From Lithospermum erythrorhizon (taxonomy: Eukaryota; Streptophyta; Magnoliopsida; Boraginales; Boraginaceae), in NCBI GenBank assembly GCA_019722365.1, contig JADFUC010002403.1, positions 1-64,000 of the forward strand: a stretch of 64,000 nucleotides of DNA, read 5' to 3'. A program made the position numbers and the translations under genes. The notes below the pieces were generated by a model. It did no database searches. It was not told the origin of the DNA and saw nothing but the letters and a program-made list of their open reading frames with translations. This document shows, one piece after another, positions 23,200 to 33,430 of this stretch (position 1 is the stretch's first letter; every line of letters starts with the position of its first letter).

Positions 23200-24310
23200 T
23201 CCTTTGATTTCCCTTTCTCTTTCGGTCGTCGGCTATTACATTTGCTTTCCACAGGTGGTACTCAATAATCAAGTCGCATCATGATGAACTCCATCCACCT
23301 CCTACTGCCTCAAATTCAAATCTCTCGTCGGTAGATACTTCAAACTCTTATGATCGGTGAAAATCGGCATTTAACTTCCTCTGAATAATGTCTCACACCT
23401 TGACGCAAAGACTATCGCCAGCTCGAATCATGGAGTCGGATAGTTCTTCTCATGGATTCTCAAGCTGTCGGAAGCATAGGCAATCACCTTCCCATTGCAT
23501 CGAAACACTTTTAATCCACGATGCGAGCATCGCTATAAATCCGTAACCCTCGGAACAGGGCGGTATAGCAACCTTTGGAGCCCGTGTCAACTTCTCCTTT
23601 AATACCTGAAGAAGTCGTCACAATCATCATCCCACATAGCGGAACTCCTTTCTGGTAACTGGTCAATGAAATCGCGTCAAAGAGAAGTCCTTGATGAATC
23701 TCACATAACAGCTAACCCCAGAAAACTCTAACCTCAGTCACAGCATTGGGGCGCTCCCAGTATTCCACGGCCTCACTTACATTAGGATGGCTTACAAATA
23801 CCCTCATTTAGAAATAACATGAGGTGCACTTTCGTAACGGAACTCATTTGGAAAACTTGGCATACAGCGAGATGCATCCGAGTCCTCAACACAATACGCA
23901 AATGCCTATAATGTTCCTCCTCCCCTCTAGAATATATCGGGAATATATCGTCAATGAATACACTTGAAACTCATCACATACTCCCGAAACACTCGGGTTC
24001 ATCAAATCCATAAAGGCGCGGTGCATTTGTCAATCAAATGGCGTCACTATAAATTCATAATGCCCATACTTGAGATCGGAGGCCGATTTTGGAATATCGC
24101 TTCCCTTGATCCTCAGCGATGATAACCGGACATAAATAAATCTTCGGCGAGAACACGCTTGGCGTCCTTACGCTTTGATCAAACAAATGTTAAATCAATT
24201 AAGGCAATGGGTATCGGTTCTTGATGGTCACTTTGTACAGCTGTCTATAGTGATACACAACCTCATAGAACCATCCTTCTTTTCTAAAACAACTTAGTGC
24301 TTGCGGAGAT
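23200..24310 (-). pseudogene. Reverse transcriptase and RNase H remnant, family B
   Basis: Minus-strand fragments match gypsy RT: YEFIVTPF at about 24060, HRAFMDLMNP, then a trace of the DKFVVVFIDDI block. The connection MTRLTRKGV-type segment is at about 23690-23640, followed by LKEKLT. Near 23280 fragments such as RRWMEFI and EYHPxKANV mark the RNase H end. Several frameshifts and stops. Confidence 0.75.
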
Positions 24311-24989
24311 ACGCTTTCAGTCGATGAATCCACTTGTCAATGACTCTTGTAAGCAGTCCATAATTCTTACCTTTCATTTGGAGCCATCTGTCTGCGGTGG
24401 AAGAAAATTGGTGCCGTACCGGAATAACCTCAATAGCAAATTAGATGCCACTACGGCAATCGGTAAGTCGCAAGGAAAAATATGTGGAACTCTCTAACGA
24501 CCCTTGGCGTCTTGGTACTTTCTTCTCTACTCAAATCAACCACATATCCCACGAACCCAACACACCCTTTCGAGATCAATCTCAGCCTCAAGTGCTAATA
24601 CAAAACTATAAAACCAAAATCTTCTGTCTCCCACAAATCGAATGCTCTGGTCTCCCAAGAACCCACAAAGTAATCTCCTTCCGATGGCAATCAATAACGG
24701 CATGATGTTTCCCGATCCATGCAAGATAAAGGTCAAAATCGAGAAAGCTACAATGGAAATGCGTCGGCCAGAACAAACAAGCGACCACATACACTCAAAG
24801 ACCGGTCTCTGCCATGCAAATCTAACACTGTGACCTCCTCTTTTGAAAATTATAATCTCAAGTGGAGCAGGCAAAGCCTGACATAGATAAAAGCGGGGAA
24901 TAAAACTTTGGGAAATAAAAGAATCGTGGCCCCGGAATCCAAGCAACGCACAGCCTGATATCACACAAAAATAATGTACACATGCCACT

Positions 24990-26340
24990 AAAATTTATCC
25001 TCGCCTCACGATCAGCAACATTATAGATCGGCCTCGGCGAAGGCTCCGCTCGGAGTTGCTACCTTGTGACCACTCTGAGGTCCTCCCGAACACATTACCC
25101 CCGGCCTCCCAGCATTAAATCGACGCCCACGACTCACGATACCGCCTCGGCCGAGTGACATTGTTGAAGAACTAGCACCTACCCCTCTCTAGGAAGGCAG
25201 GGGACCTCTTCGCCAAATATCACAGGCTGCTGGCATCAAGCATGAACCGCCTACTCGGCAATCCTGGCACTTTTGTCTTAATCGACCCCTTGGCAGTATG
25301 GACCTCTCCGGATCCCGGAAGACTACTCACGGGCCGCCGAGATCTCGCGGCGCCCGTCAGAAGGGTAGTAACATAACTTTCGGGCGAGAAGCGTCGGACG
25401 TTAGTGACTCTGCCCGGGGCGACTCTTTGGTCGTCCTCCTGCTGAACAGAAATTTGGAAGAGCTACCCGGAGAAACAAAGTCTGCAGTGACTCCTCCTCG
25501 ATCCACTCGCCTGCAGCTGCGCCAGCTCCATTTCCATCTTCGGTACGCATTCCTCATAGCATGGAAACTAGTAAAATCCATCGGTGAGATGCGTGACGTC
25601 TCGCGTCGACCACGTCCACACGAATCTATTAATGATCCTCTTCCCTTACGGTTAAACATCGAGTAGATGCGGCATAGATCCTTGGCTTGTCTCTCACTCG
25701 CCTCCAGCACGACCTCTCAGGCTTGCAGTCATGAAGCCAGGCTCTCTCCAAGGCCGCCATGTGGGTTTGTAACCCAATAATTCTCACGGAAAACTCGGCT
25801 CATCGCTCCCGAGACACATGAACACCACTGCCATGATCGACGCTCCAAGTTCTCCCGCGATCCAGACTTACCGTGAAGTCTATAAATAGCAAACTTCACT
25901 CTCTCATCTCGCCCACAATCCCATCGGCTCAAAAGATGAACTTCATATCTCGGATGAACTCAATAGCTGCTTTGTGAACCCCTACAAACTTGATCCTGTG
26001 AGCCGATCAAACAACTTGCTGCGGAATTCGACCCCTGTTGCGCTTTCGACCACCTGGCATTCACACTCTCCTCTGCGAGGTCACCTCAAACATGCTCGGA
26101 AAACTGCGCCTCAGGACCTATTTGGTCCCACATGCTCATAGAGCAACTATACCCTGCAGTTCGGTATATGGGCACTGCCTCTCGCTCTCGAAGACTCTGG
26201 GTGGCATCACTCATGATCTCAACAAAAAGAAAAGACTCGAGACTTTTTACAAGACACCACTCACAGCCGACTCAAGGAAAAACAAGAGTCGACACACAAC
26301 CACCACGGTCTCCAAATGTCCCCGAAACCTGAATTACGAT
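24990..26340 (-). pseudogene. gag remnant, family B
   Basis: The minus strand at 25932-25729 reads CGRDERVKFAIYRLHG, equivalent to the GELRTRFAAYRLHG block of family A Gag. The following 118-codon open stretch (25710-25357) begins LEASERQAKDLCRIY and has no clear zinc finger; Cys-rich debris lies near 25260-25180. Inactive. Confidence 0.65.
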
Positions 26341-26345
26341 GCAGA

Positions 26346-28280
26346 TTAATAGCGGTCGGCCGCCTGAGTGAGAGTAATTAAAATCCGAACACGAGTCACG
26401 AAGCAGATGGGCGACTCGATTTAAAACAATTCGTTTCATCCGAAAATGTGATCACAATTAAGTTTCCCAAATCAAAGCGATTTTTAAAATTTATAATCCA
26501 TCGGTGATATCCCCGAAATAAAGGTAATGCCGGCAAGGCTACAAAAAGATTAAATCTTGTACTTTCAGAATACAAAATATTAGCTACTTATAAATGGCTA
26601 AAGTTTCAAAAACTACAAAAGCAATCAAATCGGGCTGTGAGGGGATCTCACCACCCGATGCTTTCACTTTAGCCCTCGAACAAAACTCTGGCTTGACCTC
26701 TTGGTTCAAATTTGCGCTATCGGCACAGCGCGTGAAATGTCACGAATGTGAAAAGGTGTAGCCGCGAGAAGCTTAGTGAAACTTAACAGGGGTGAACTTA
26801 CCCATGCGGGCGAGTCAATCAATAATATAATAGTCAAATATGAATAAAATACATATATATCGAGGACTACCTAAAAGGTCATACAGCATAATTCACATGA
26901 GGAAATCTAGGGCATAATACGAAGATATAATAGAAGGTTTCGTGAGCACACACAATTCGAGAGAAAGAAATCCAATAGACTCAGCAATGACTAAAACTCT
27001 AGTCATCCAGGCCTCCTATATCGTATCCCCGCGTGCTCTGCGTCCTCTGTCATATATATTCAATCCGTCTACTGCAGAATGGGCCCAATCAATAATCGCC
27101 CTTAACATGCCGTAGTATAAGGCCAAAACCCTTACTTATACACAAAGTATAAGGCACACGGACTTATACACAAAGTATAAGGCACATCGCGCTCATACAC
27201 TAAGTCTGAGGCACGCTCTTATCGCTAAGTCTGAGTACATTTCTTGCTCACATTAAGTACAAGACACGCGCTCTTATACACTAAGTATAAGGCACACCAG
27301 CAGCTTATACACCCAAGTATAAGGCACATATCGTCATATCACGCAAGGAAGGAGAGTCACCTAACCCACAATCATTGACATAGGTCAAATCACGATACTC
27401 GAGTCACGCCGAGTCATAGATAACTCTAACCGTCGCCTCTCAATAACCCATTTGCTACTCCCAAACAATATCCAAGCACCTGACTAAACATCTCACCATC
27501 GTAAGTCAAACACAATGCTTACGACAAGGCCACAGAAATCATAAGTGGCGACAAGGCCACATAAATCGAGAAATAGAAGTTGGGAGTTCGAGCTATTCTT
27601 TACCTCGAAGCAATCTTCCAGCGCCATAATAATATAATCACATAATCTTATAACAATTTCATGTATGTGTTCTCACGTAATCCTTAACACAATAACATGT
27701 TCACACAATTTATAATAAATACATAAAAGTAACACCACGTGAGATAAAGTACTCACATCTGTATGCACGCCAAAACCTTCACGAAAAGACAATCAAGTAG
27801 CGCCTTTTCCTGATCAACGCCTAACACAACACCTAGAAAGTATAATCAAGACCTACTACTATACCGGCGTTCTAGAAGATACATAACCAACTCTTAGAAC
27901 GCTATCTCATGATCTAACGCGACGGATAAACTTCTCGAATTATAATCCAGCCGGACCTGACAATCGATCCCCGCTAAATTCCATCTTATCACGTTCTCAT
28001 TACAAATCAACTTATAAGTCATTCTAGTTAATCAGCAGGTCCATAATTAACAATCTATACTCCGAAATATCAATTATAACTCAACTTGGAATTAACACTT
28101 TTCGACATAACTCCCGCTAATCAATTTTTAAATCGTCGATTTAATTTCACTGACAACTATAATAAGGTCGATATAACCTCCTACACATTTAAGTCTTGAA
28201 AAATATCAACCCAAAGTCAACTGAAAACTTACAAAGTCAACTTGACCATAACATCCTCAACGACCTCTAAATCGAATTAA
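26346..28280 (-). repeat. LTR B2 (family B, 5' LTR, truncated at its U3 end)
   Basis: Colinear with LTR B1 from AGCGGTCGGCC (26351) to the segment CTCTAAATCGAATTA (about 28280). There the sequence passes into Athila-LTR-like sequence at the same point as in B1, but here the Athila part runs on to 28758 and the normal B LTR end is absent. The start is approximate (TG mutated). Confidence 0.75.
27105..27333. repeat. Hairpin-forming minisatellite in LTR B2
   Basis: Eight units of the B-type repeat (TTATACACAAAGTATAAGGC and variants), matching 21337-21562. Individual units differ between the two LTRs, while the array length is nearly the same (about 229 versus 226 bp). Confidence 0.85.
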
Positions 28281-28758
28281 TATTATTGAAAACATAAATT
28301 AACTAGAGTATGAATAAAGTAGAAATCTTATGATTATATTTCAACGAAAAGATAGAAATAAAGAATATGGCCGTAACTTTCGCGCAGCTGGATTCGCGTA
28401 TAATGCTCTGCCGAAGAAAAGTTAATGAATATTATATTAACGCCTCCTTGACTCTATGTAATTAGAGTTAATTCGGTCTTTTATTCACTGACAGGCACTA
28501 AATAAATCGTGCCTCTTTTTTCTTTCCTTTTTTTTTTCGATCGGGCGTTTGTCCACTCTTCGGAAGAATTACATGACGGCCCGCAAGCTTCTCTTTTAGC
28601 ATTTTCCTATCTAGAATTAGATATCTTTCCCAAATAATAATAAAAATACGGAATCACACCAATATATAATATTTTTCAATTAAGCAACCAAAATAACTAG
28701 ATTATGAGTAATAAAGTACCCAAATCATCCACAAAACTATGACAATATTAAACTGTCG
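28281..28758 (-). repeat. Athila-LTR-like segment joined to LTR B2
   Basis: Matches about 15195-15685: ATTATTGAAAACATAAATTA, AAGTTAATGAATATTATATT, TTTTATTC, TTCCTTTTTTTTT, GTCCACTCTTCGG, TTACATGACGGCCCGCAAG, CCCAAATAATAATAAAAATA. It ends at GACAATATTA, near where the Athila LTR would start on the minus strand. It may be the outer half of the 5' LTR of the Athila element that begins at 14541. Confidence 0.8.
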
Positions 28759-28920
28759 AGACACATTATTATAATTTATATTTAATTCATTCAATATAAT
28801 ATTTACATTACTCTAACATTCTTTACAAGACTTTTTTTTGAAGACATACAAACTAAGTAGAAACTAGTTATGATATTTTAGATTTACCTTCTCTAAAATT
28901 CTTATGGGTACGTCATCTAA
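28759..28920. other. AT-rich spacer, no feature seen
   Basis: Low-copy-looking AT-rich sequence between the Athila fragment and an inverted-repeat element. TAA at 28918-28920 is one side of the probable target duplication of the next feature. Confidence 0.5.
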
Positions 28921-29110
28921 AGGTTCATTTAGTTAGGGTGAATTTAGGTGAGAATGGCAGTAAAAGTTTACCTAGGTGCGGTTAATTTAGTTGAATTTTT
29001 TAAAATGTTGTTTGGATAATATTTTATTTGTGAGGTGAATTTGGGTGAAAGTTGGTGAAATATAACTAAAAACACTATTAACCTACATTACACCACGATT
29101 TTGGGGTTAA

Positions 29111-29275
29111 TGTATTAGAGTAATACTTGGAATACAAGGAAGCGGAACGACTTAAACGACAAGTTAATATAGTTATCATATTTATTATTCTCCTAGTATG
29201 TTTAGATTATTTTACCTATAAATATAGGCAATCTCTAGTAGTTGTAATCACAAGTTCACACAATATTATTCATCA
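29111..29275 (+). repeat. Left LTR of short-LTR element
   Basis: 165 bp, TG...CA. Shares AAGGAAGCGGA, ACGACAAGTTAATATA and CAAGTTCA with the right copy; differences are mainly substitutions rather than the dense indels of the gypsy elements. Confidence 0.8.
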
Positions 29276-29342
29276 ATAAATCTCCCTTTATATTTTATCA
29301 TGGTATCCCATTTGAATCTTGGTCTTGAAGTATTTTCCATTG

Positions 29343-29379
29343 CCGACGGGTGGTTGATCACCATGAAACCACCCGTCGG
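29343..29379 (+). other. Perfect 13-bp hairpin in the leader of the short-LTR element
   Basis: CCGACGGGTGGTT (29343-29355) pairs without mismatch with AACCACCCGTCGG (29367-29379) across an 11-nt loop. It lies about 35 bp after the primer-site-like motif, where retroelement leaders often carry packaging or dimerisation structures. That role is inference. Confidence 0.75.
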
Positions 29380-30239
29380 ACGTTTCTTATATATATTTTA
29401 GTGTCCCCGTCGTCTTTGACTATCAACACATTATTTATCAGTTTGTTTTCTTTCGTCTAAGCTTTATTTTCGGACTGGTTTTGGGTCTACTGAAATCTTA
29501 CTCAATTAAAGTAAGTTGCTTAAGTCATTATTTTAGTTTTATTATTTTACTTTACTTTTATTATTTTATTCCAAAAAGAAAGGTTTCTTTGCTTTTCCTC
29601 TATTTCAAAACAAAAATCGCAGATCGCCTGATTGGTGTCCATGCAGACTTAAAGATTTTGAGTTTGGCCTTGAGTTTCTTTGTCTGCTTTTTTCATTGGG
29701 TTTTCTTTCTTTTGGAAAAGGAGAAATAAGTTGATTTTTTTTGGGTTTTATCTGCTCTTTGGATTTTATTTTGGCTTGTTATCGCATCAAAGTTTTATCC
29801 TCTAGAGAGGGAGTTCGAGAAAATTGATATGTGGAGTCGCATACTTTTTTTATGTTTGGCTAGTAGGCGTTACTATTAGCGACCCAATGTGTCGAGTGGT
29901 GGTTGGCGTTTTCGTTTGCGACCCGTGTTGTTGAGGGCATGTGTAAAGGAGGGTGATGGTACCTTGCCCTTCACTTTGCCACTTTCAGAGTACATGAGAG
30001 AGAGAGAGAGTGATGGTGCACCCTTCAGTTGCCACTTCCCACATCGCATGATCGATGTCCTTCGGATCAATAGAACCAACGACCAAATTGGAGAGTGGAG
30101 AATGGACGTTTGTTATAACGACCCATGTTTGCTAGATTTGTTTTTGGATAGCTTGAGAATCCAACTTTGAACCTAGATACAAAGATTTGTCCTAGTTGAT
30201 CCGCAAGAAGCAAGGCAAATTTATGTTTTTTTCTTCTTC

Positions 30240-30265
30240 TTATTATTATTATTATTATTATTATT
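30240..30265 (+). repeat. (TTA)n microsatellite
   Basis: Eight ATT/TTA units after a (TTC)4 tract, inside the short-LTR element. Confidence 0.9.
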
Positions 30266-30321
30266 GTTCTTATTGTTGTAAATTCATGAAAATTCTTCAA
30301 ATTACCATGAGTTTGAGGGAG

Positions 30322-30490
30322 GGTATTAGAGTAATACTTGGAGTACAAGGAAGCGGAGTGACTTGAACGACAAGTTAATATAATTATCATATTTATTATG
30401 CTCCATGTATGTTTAGGTTTAATATTTTACCTATAACTATAGGCAATGTCTAGTAGTTGTACTCACAAGTTCATACAATATTATTCATCA
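30322..30490 (+). repeat. Right LTR of short-LTR element
   Basis: 169 bp, direct copy of 29111-29275, preceded by the purine tract GAGGGAGG. Confidence 0.8.
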
Positions 30491-31483
30491 TCATAATGAA
30501 AATGGGGTGAATCTAGGTAAATGAAGGTGAATCATTTATCCTAGATTAACTTAGGTGAATACAAAAAATAGAACCCCAAACAGCGTGAACTTAAAATTTT
30601 ACCTAGATTCACCTAGCTTCACCCCAATCCAAACGGACCATAAGGTTAAGATTAGTAAGACAAAAAATGGAAATATGTTTAAATAAGTAATATAAATCTA
30701 ATATATATGAAATACACACAAGAAAATGTGAAATCCTGAATAATGCTTACAAGGGATTTGCTTAATATGGTGTATAAAGGTTAAAATTATCAATGCCTGT
30801 TGTAAAATTAGAAAAAAGTAAATCACTCCCAAATATCTCATGCATCCGCCCATTTGAATTCACCCTATTTTTTCTCCACAATCCTCAATTTCATTAAATG
30901 CAAAATCTTTCATAATTCTTTAATTAGAAGCCCATTTATTTAGCCCCCCTCCCCACACGCACACACAATTCATCACCAAAATCTTATCCCTTCCCAAAGC
31001 CACAAAACAAACCACAAAACTCACTAAATTTGTAAAAATAGCAAAAGCGGTAGGATTATTAGAGGAGGTTTGCAGATTGAAGAAAAAATGGAAGACAACC
31101 AAAATCACATGTTTAATAAAAAATTTAGTTTGCATGTTGTTTTTTGCAGTGGCTTGATTATGGTTTTTTGATCTTTTCATGGTATTTGTTTGCATGGTTT
31201 TTGAAGGTCTCAATTTTCAAAAATCAAAAATTAAATTTGATTTCAGTGCTTTTACTGTTATGATAGTGTAAGTAGTCGAATAGTTTTATTCGGTAGTTTA
31301 GTTGTTATTCAATTTGTATCAAGTTGATAGCATGGTTAGAAGTTGGATTCAAATTGAAAATGACTATTTAACAAAGCATGTTGTTTATCAATTAAAAAGC
31401 CTCAAGTTCATCTATATATTATGTTTTAATTCCATAGTGTTAGAATTATTGGGTTGGTGGAATTTGAACTATGTTTGTTTTGG

Positions 31484-31608
31484 TTATTTTGTGTTGATTG
31501 TTAAAATTTTAGGTGAATGAATGGTGTTTGATACTTTGTTCTATGATGGGTTTTAACTTTTATTTTGTGTTGATTGTTAAAATTTTATTTTGTGTTGATT
31601 GTTAAAAT
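31484..31608 (+). repeat. Three copies of a 25-bp unit
   Basis: TTTTGTGTTGATTGTTAAAA occurs at about 31488, 31562 and 31587; the last two are adjacent. Confidence 0.8.
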
Positions 31609-32267
31609 TCATGGGTTTCTGTAATACACTCGCTTATAATGACGTGGTATCCATTTCATTCTATGAAATACACAAGTAAACCTTGTGGTGGTATCCATTT
31701 TTATCGGAAATGAATCTCCGATTATGATGCAACACGTATTATTGTGAAGTGTGAATCTGTTCTTCTTGGTCAATCTATTACTATTGTACTTCTATTATGT
31801 TGCATGCCCATATATGTATCTTTGTGTTAGCTATGAATGAGTTATTATGTTGCATGTCCCTATATGTTTTATCATAATCTGTAATCTATGTTGCCATGCC
31901 ATGATATTCACTACCGTCAAAAGCCACCACCAACAAGTGTCCTCTGTTATTTCGGTCCACAACTAAATTTCATAGTTTTAATTGACAAGTTCCAAAGCAT
32001 GTTGCCCATTGCAAATGTCAAATAGAGGATACGAGATGTGTAATACTTGAAGGATGGATGAGTTCGGGAGAGAATGTGATAGTGTTAGGAATGAGGATGC
32101 GCCGGAAGAATGAACAAGAAGAAGAATGCAACAATAAGCAAATATGGTCATGAAAAAAAGAGACAACAACAAGATAAGAATAAGGGCAAATATGATGATG
32201 AATAATTAGAAGAAAATTATATTGAATGTTTTAAAAATTAATTATGAATCATCTAAACATAAAACTA

Positions 32268-32745
32268 TAATTTGAAAGGAAGGAAAATAAAATCATGAAA
32301 AAAGGTAAAAAAAAACGAAATAGAAAAAAAAAAGCAAGAAATACGAAACAATTAATGATGAGGCTAAAATTATGGGTAATAAAGAGCTTATGGAAAATAA
32401 CTCAGCACAGAAAAATATAATGACATTACATGAAAATATTAAAATACCATGATACACTACTGAGTGGAATTACCCAGCATGAAATTAATACCATGGCATA
32501 CTCTATCATAATTTAGCAGACAGACCACATAAACAAATTTGCATATTTTATATCGTTATCCTTGGGACATAAATAATACAAAATCAGGGTAAGAAAAAAT
32601 GAAAAAGCTTACTTGAGGCGATGAATAAAACTATAATCTAAAAATGAAAAAAATTCATGAAAAAAAGTTTAAAAAAACGAAATGGAGAAAAAATAGTCAA
32701 GAAATACTGAACAATTAATGATCAAGTTAAAATTATGGGGCAAGT
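32268..32745 (+). repeat. Direct duplication of about 120 bp
   Basis: 32268-32390 and 32625-32745 share AAACTATAAT, TCATGAAAAAA, AAAACGAAAT, CAAGAAATAC, AACAATTAATGAT and TAAAATTATGGG in order. No LTR, primer or purine-tract signature was seen. Confidence 0.65.
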
Positions 32746-33430
32746 GAGGAACTTTTTTCCTAAAATTCTAAAATCAACAATTCAACAAAATACCCTACTC
32801 AGTCTTGGCCATTGATCAAAATATAGTGATCAATGATCAGATTTGATAACACACATTATAAACGCAAATTGAAGCATCTAAAAAAAGCTTCGAGGTTACC
32901 ATACGTAGCGAGACTACTCATTGCTCGCTGGTTAACAAACTGAACCGCAACCGGGTTTTAAACATTTACCTCACTTGCTAACTCGTTAATTTTCTTATTA
33001 TAAAGATATTCTATACCAAACCCAAATAAGAGAGCTTAATGTTCAAGTTTATCCTTTTTCTTCTACCTGAGCTTTTAGAGTAAACCTGTTAAGTGCCATG
33101 CCTACACATTAAAATGATTTACTAATTAATAATACTACAATCTAAAATTTAGCTTTACAGACACCAGAGAATTTCTTAAAGTATATAAGCATGAAACATT
33201 GCAAGGAAAGAAGTTTCTGCCAGAAAGTAATATAAAAAATCAACTGCCTATAGCACTACATGCATACATCTGCATGAATAACTTATTATATTCACAAGAG
33301 GACAAAATAGAATAAAGTGAAAATCATGAAGCGTGCAAGATGTGAAAAGTGAACTCTTCAAGCAGCAGTTAAGTGTCAGGCCAATGATCAAAAACAACGT
33401 CACACAATCAAATATCCAAATACAATAAAG

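Larger units (their letters stand above)
22891..26345 (-). mobile_element. Ty3/gypsy family B internal region (decayed, integrase missing)
   Basis: On the minus strand: gag (about 26300-25000), protease region (not clearly resolved, about 24990-24350), RT (about 24310-23830), RNase H (about 23700-23200), then only about 300 bp to the LTR. Family A has about 1.5 kb of integrase and chromodomain in that place, so the element lost most of it. The primer site expected at about 26331-26345 is not recognisable. All frames are broken. Confidence 0.75.
29111..30490 (+). mobile_element. Short-LTR, non-autonomous retrotransposon nested in the MITE-like element
   Basis: Direct repeats of about 165-169 bp (29111-29275 and 30322-30490) begin (T)GTATTAGAGTAATACTTGG and end ATTATTCATCA. 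Each has a TATA-like CCTATAA near its middle. TCATGGTATCC (29299-29309) resembles an initiator-Met primer site, though about 25 bp from the LTR end. GAGTTTGAGGGAGGG before the right repeat is a polypurine tract. The 1.05-kb interior has no long frame, so it depends on other elements. No exact 5-bp target duplication is visible. Confidence 0.7.
28921..30640. mobile_element. PIF/Harbinger (Tourist)-like inverted-repeat element, split by a nested LTR element
   Basis: The left end AGGTTCATTTAGTTAGGGTG and the inverse complement of the right end, TGGTCCGTTTGGATTGGGGT, align over about 31 positions with about 24 matches, continuing to TAGGTGA in both. TAA lies on both sides (28918-28920, 30641-30643), the target size of this superfamily. 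Without the nested element (29111-30490) it would be about 340 bp, a typical MITE length. No transposase. Confidence 0.7.
30644..33430. other. AT-rich, apparently low-copy intergenic DNA
   Basis: No gene, LTR or domain recognised. Local repeats only: a 25-bp unit TTATTTTGTGTTGATTGTTA+AAATT three times (31484-31608), and a direct duplication of about 120 bp (32268-32390 and 32625-32745). Open frames are short and follow AT composition. Confidence 0.6.

Noticed and set aside
24536..24988. 150-codon minus-strand frame in family B internal region
   Set aside because: Between RT and gag, so it may include protease debris, but residues (many Cys, Phe, Trp) do not match retropepsin and no active-site Asp-Ser-Gly was found.
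25298..25666. 122-codon plus-strand frame
   Set aside because: Antisense to the gag remnant of family B, which carries the recognisable YRLHG block on the minus strand.
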